From Pachypanchax playfairii (lineage: Eukaryota > Chordata > Actinopteri > Cyprinodontiformes > Aplocheilidae), in assembly GCA_006937955.1 (NCBI GenBank), contig SSNP01000002.1, forward strand, positions 10,239,402-10,303,401: a stretch of DNA of 64,000 nucleotides. The letters run 5' to 3'. The position numbers and the translations under genes are program-made. Below, piece by piece: positions 61,101 through 64,000 of the stretch. A model generated the notes under the pieces. The model ran no database searches. It saw nothing but the letters and a program-made list of their open reading frames with translations, and was not told where the DNA came from. Position 1 is the first letter of the stretch; each line of letters begins with the position of its first letter.

Positions 61101-64000
61101 TTTCGCTCACCTCATGTCGAAGAAAGATGTGAGCTGCCCAGAGACAAAAAAAGACTTGTTGAGGAAGGTGAAGAACGCCATCTCCTCCACAGCTGAGCGT
61201 TTCTCTGGAAACATGCAGAATGTAAGAGCACCTGCTTTATATTATATTACAGCAGGAGCTTCACGGCTGAAGGACGATGATCTTTTAAAATACGAGGAGG
61301 GTCTGAGGGTCGCTGATCTGTTTGAACAGTTAAAGGTTTAAAAGATGTAATCTGAGCTCTGGTCTCTAGTTGATACTAAATAGAGTTTACAGTTTGTGTT
61401 TTACTTTATATTTAAGCTCAAGATTCCTACGTGTTTCCTGTTTACAGGATGCTCATGAGTTCTTAAGTCAGTGTTTGGACCAGCTGAAAGATGATGTTGA
61501 GAAAATGAACAAGAGTCTTACCAGTGATGCTGCTTCCTCCTCATCCTCCTCTTCCACGGTTTGTGAAAACACTTCAGAGGCAGCATCACCTGCTGTCAAG
61601 GTGGAGCCTGGTGAAAAGGTCGACACCTCCCGGATCTACACCTGCCCCGTGGTGGTCAACATGGAGTTTGAGGTGCAACACACAATTACCTGCAAATGGT
61701 GAGCTGGATCTTCTTGTTTAGAATAATCCTGCTCCTTTTAATAAACTTGATGAAGTAGTTAGCAGCTGATAGAGTTGATTTTCTGTTGTCTTGCAGCTGC
61801 GGTGAAGTAGTGACCAAACGCGAGCAGTTCAATGACTTGTCCATTGACCTGCCACGCAGAAAGAAGACCCTCCCACTCCGCTCCATCCAGGACTCTCTGG
61901 ATCTGTTTTTCAGGGTGAGTCTTCCCATCATTAGTGTTTTAAAACCAGAATTCATCACAGGATTTTGAGTTTTAAAGATCTTTAGGTTTTATAATCAGGG
62001 GTGCGCATAATGTTTTTGGCCTGGTTCTCAGGGGAGACCGTCGGGTTGTTGCTTGGTCCATTTTTAAATGTGTCTCGCTGTGTCTCTTCAGAGCTCCTCT
62101 GCTTTGTTTTTGGAGCTTAACATTCAGTCTGATTAGTTGTATTGGTTCTATATTTGTCCAGATATATTTGTTCTATATTTAACAGTTTACTGTTGAAATT
62201 TATTACTCATCTGCTACATTTTCCAGCTTCTGTCATTTACTGTAACTGCTTTCTGTTTAGAAGTGATGAGAATGTTTGTACTTTGATGCAGTCAGATAAA
62301 AAGGTACAATTAGGGTGCTTTGAGCACATTAAGAATGTCGCAGATCAAAGACAAATACAGTCATTTTGTTGATTAAAACTGATAGTTTTCTGTATTTTAT
62401 AGCACAAAAAGGTAGAATTCTACATGTCCTTACCACAATGGTCTATTTGTCTTATTCTGTGAATTTTTCCATTTTAATGGGATGCATAACCCTGAAGTCA
62501 CATGGACTGCAGACACAGACACACACCAGTCTGACTGACTGAAAAAAGTTCTCTACTTTTATTTTATTTTTTTTTCTAATTTTACAACTAACTTGTGAAA
62601 TAAAACATTTAGTTTACACATCGGTGCAAAATGGGCGTCTTCATGTCTTTGATCTGTCATACTGACAAACTGATACAGAGACGCAGCATCAGTTTACACA
62701 AGTTTCAAAACAGCAGTTAAAAGTTGTAAGTTATTTTGTACTGCTTTAAGTACGCAAATACACGTTTCAACTTTTCATCTGATGCGTCTTTTATATTTTG
62801 ACAGCGGACCACTTATGTGCATCCCTGTTTATGATGCTCAAACACTTCAGCATTAATTGGAGACATGTCTTGGATTGATGTTATTTGTGTTTGCAGATGG
62901 AGGAGATTGAATATTCTTGTGAGAAGTGTAATGGGAAATCAGCTACTGTTACACACAAATTCAGCAAACTACCCAGGTATCTGCACACAAAGAAGAAACA
63001 CACACACTCACTCACACTCCAGATGCTCCAACAACAGCAGCAGCAACTTTTTAAAGATGAAAAGTACTTCCTGTAAACCTCTGCTTAATAAAAACAAATG
63101 TGTAAAATTTAAGAGGAAATAATAAATGTTTTATTTTGTAACATGTTGAATTTGTTTTCACAGAGTTCTCATCCTACACCTGAAACGGTACAGTTTTAAT
63201 GCTCAACTGTCCATGAACAGCAAACTGGGACAGCAAGTGGTGATCCCTCGATACCTGACCCTGCTGTCCCACTGCACTGAATCCACGAGGCCCCCCATCA
63301 GCCTTGGCTGGACGTCCCAAACCCAAACGTAAGATATAAACCATTTCAAATTAAATACACAGCTTTACATTCAGAGATCAGAAGAAGCAGCCGGAAGCTT
63401 CATTAGGATTCTGTGTTTATACCAACAACATGTTTATGTCTTTTGGAAATTGTCACAGTTTCTCATGTAGCAGCTAATAAGTTTTTGTTTCTCAAAGGTC
63501 GAGAGCACTTAAAACACCACAGTCAGTTAACTCCTCTGCAGCACTTCTTCGGTGAGTTTTTATAAACTTTCCCTTAAACAAAACGAGTTCTTGCAATGCT
63601 TTCTCCTTTGTAAGTAATGTTATCATTAAAAACATGTTCCTTCTTGGTAGGAGGGCTGGAGGGAAGGTTGCCAACTCCAGCTGCAGCTCTATGCTCATGG
63701 ACTCAGACTGTGAAGACGAGCCCAACAGGAAGGTGAACACAAGCCGTAAACGACGCCTCAGCAGCTGCCCGCCTGAAGAAGACGAACGCTCAGAAGAGGT
63801 GAACTCCTGTTTTTTTTTTCTCCTCCATGTTCTACTTCTGCCTCCTTTTGGTCTGTCGTTAAAAACCAGTGTGTCTTCAGAAGGGAGGAACTCTGGATTC
63901 AGCTGAGTTCAGTGGGATAAATGATGATGAGATGCTGGCGGCCGTGTTGGAGATGAGCCGACAGGAGGCTGGACTGTCTGCGCCGCCTCCTCTGGAGGAC
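56619..64000 (+). CDS. usp37: Ubiquitin carboxyl-terminal hydrolase 37 (partial, runs off right edge)
   Basis: Seventeen coding exons in frame: 56,619-56,792; 57,254-57,404; 59,095-59,183; 59,272-59,387; 59,480-59,557; 59,804-59,892; 60,270-60,363; 60,457-60,612; 60,747-60,878; 61,098-61,221; 61,448-61,698; 61,797-61,914; 62,897-62,976; 63,164-63,328; 63,498-63,551; 63,651-63,798; 63,881 to the edge. This covers 713 codons; human USP37 has 979. Order: N-terminal PH-like domain (about 1-105), KEN box in YPKENDSS (about 197), USP domain opening with NLGNTCYMN (catalytic Cys about 324), zinc-binding pairs CKCCGE and CEKC, and the first ubiquitin-interacting motif DDEMLAAVLEMSRQE at the very end. 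The USP His/Asp residues lie beyond the window. USP37 removes ubiquitin chains, notably from cyclin A, to aid S-phase entry. The intron after 59,387 uses a GC donor. Confidence 0.93.
58053..58100. repeat. (TTG)n microsatellite in usp37 intron
   Basis: Sixteen pure GTT/TTG triplets flanked by ATT-rich sequence, in the intron between the coding exons ending 57,404 and starting 59,095. The leucine-rich frame here is an artefact. Confidence 0.95.

Overview
This window is vertebrate nuclear DNA, almost certainly from a ray-finned (teleost, probably percomorph) fish. Genes are split into many short exons with GT-AG introns, and intergenic DNA is AT-rich. It carries repeats typical of fish: Tc1-like relics, a tRNA-derived SINE, Rex3/RTE-like and L2/CR1-like LINE fragments, a DIRS-type retroelement fragment, and long micro- and minisatellites. 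I could not name the species. Coding exons were joined by hand: each join keeps frame, has consensus splice ends, and matches vertebrate orthologues as I remember them; no database search was run.

Layout. Positions 1-16,300 hold no gene I can name. They contain a Tc1-like relic that runs into a 1.1-kb minisatellite, a tRNA-SINE flanked by a second minisatellite, other repeats, and two unassigned candidate exons. At 16,380-17,822 a broken DIRS-like element abuts a compound tetranucleotide array. From 18,076 to the right edge there are six genes: cyp27a1 (-), bcs1l (-), znf142 (+), plcd4 (-), cnot9 (-) and usp37 (+, cut by the right edge). Five are complete.

This order and these relative strands mirror the human 2q35 block USP37-CNOT9-PLCD4-ZNF142-BCS1L-...-CYP27A1. 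The human genes between BCS1L and CYP27A1 (RNF25, STK36, TTLL4) are absent here; a decayed LINE occupies that interval.

The genes form no single pathway. cyp27a1 encodes a mitochondrial sterol hydroxylase, bcs1l the inner-membrane AAA protein that installs the Rieske protein in complex III, znf142 a giant zinc-finger protein, plcd4 a phospholipase C delta, cnot9 a CCR4-NOT subunit, and usp37 a deubiquitinase. Two head-to-head pairs, bcs1l/znf142 and cnot9/usp37, probably use shared promoters; the second carries three TCTCGCGAGA-type elements. znf142 and plcd4 converge tail to tail.

I found no convincing new biological system. The most notable signals are a minisatellite apparently seeded by the SPDLN codons of a dead Tc1-like transposase, a cluster of six RFX X-box-like palindromes upstream of plcd4, a hAT-type MITE with a perfect 8-bp target duplication, four consecutive C2HC fingers in Znf142, and two orphan candidate exons.
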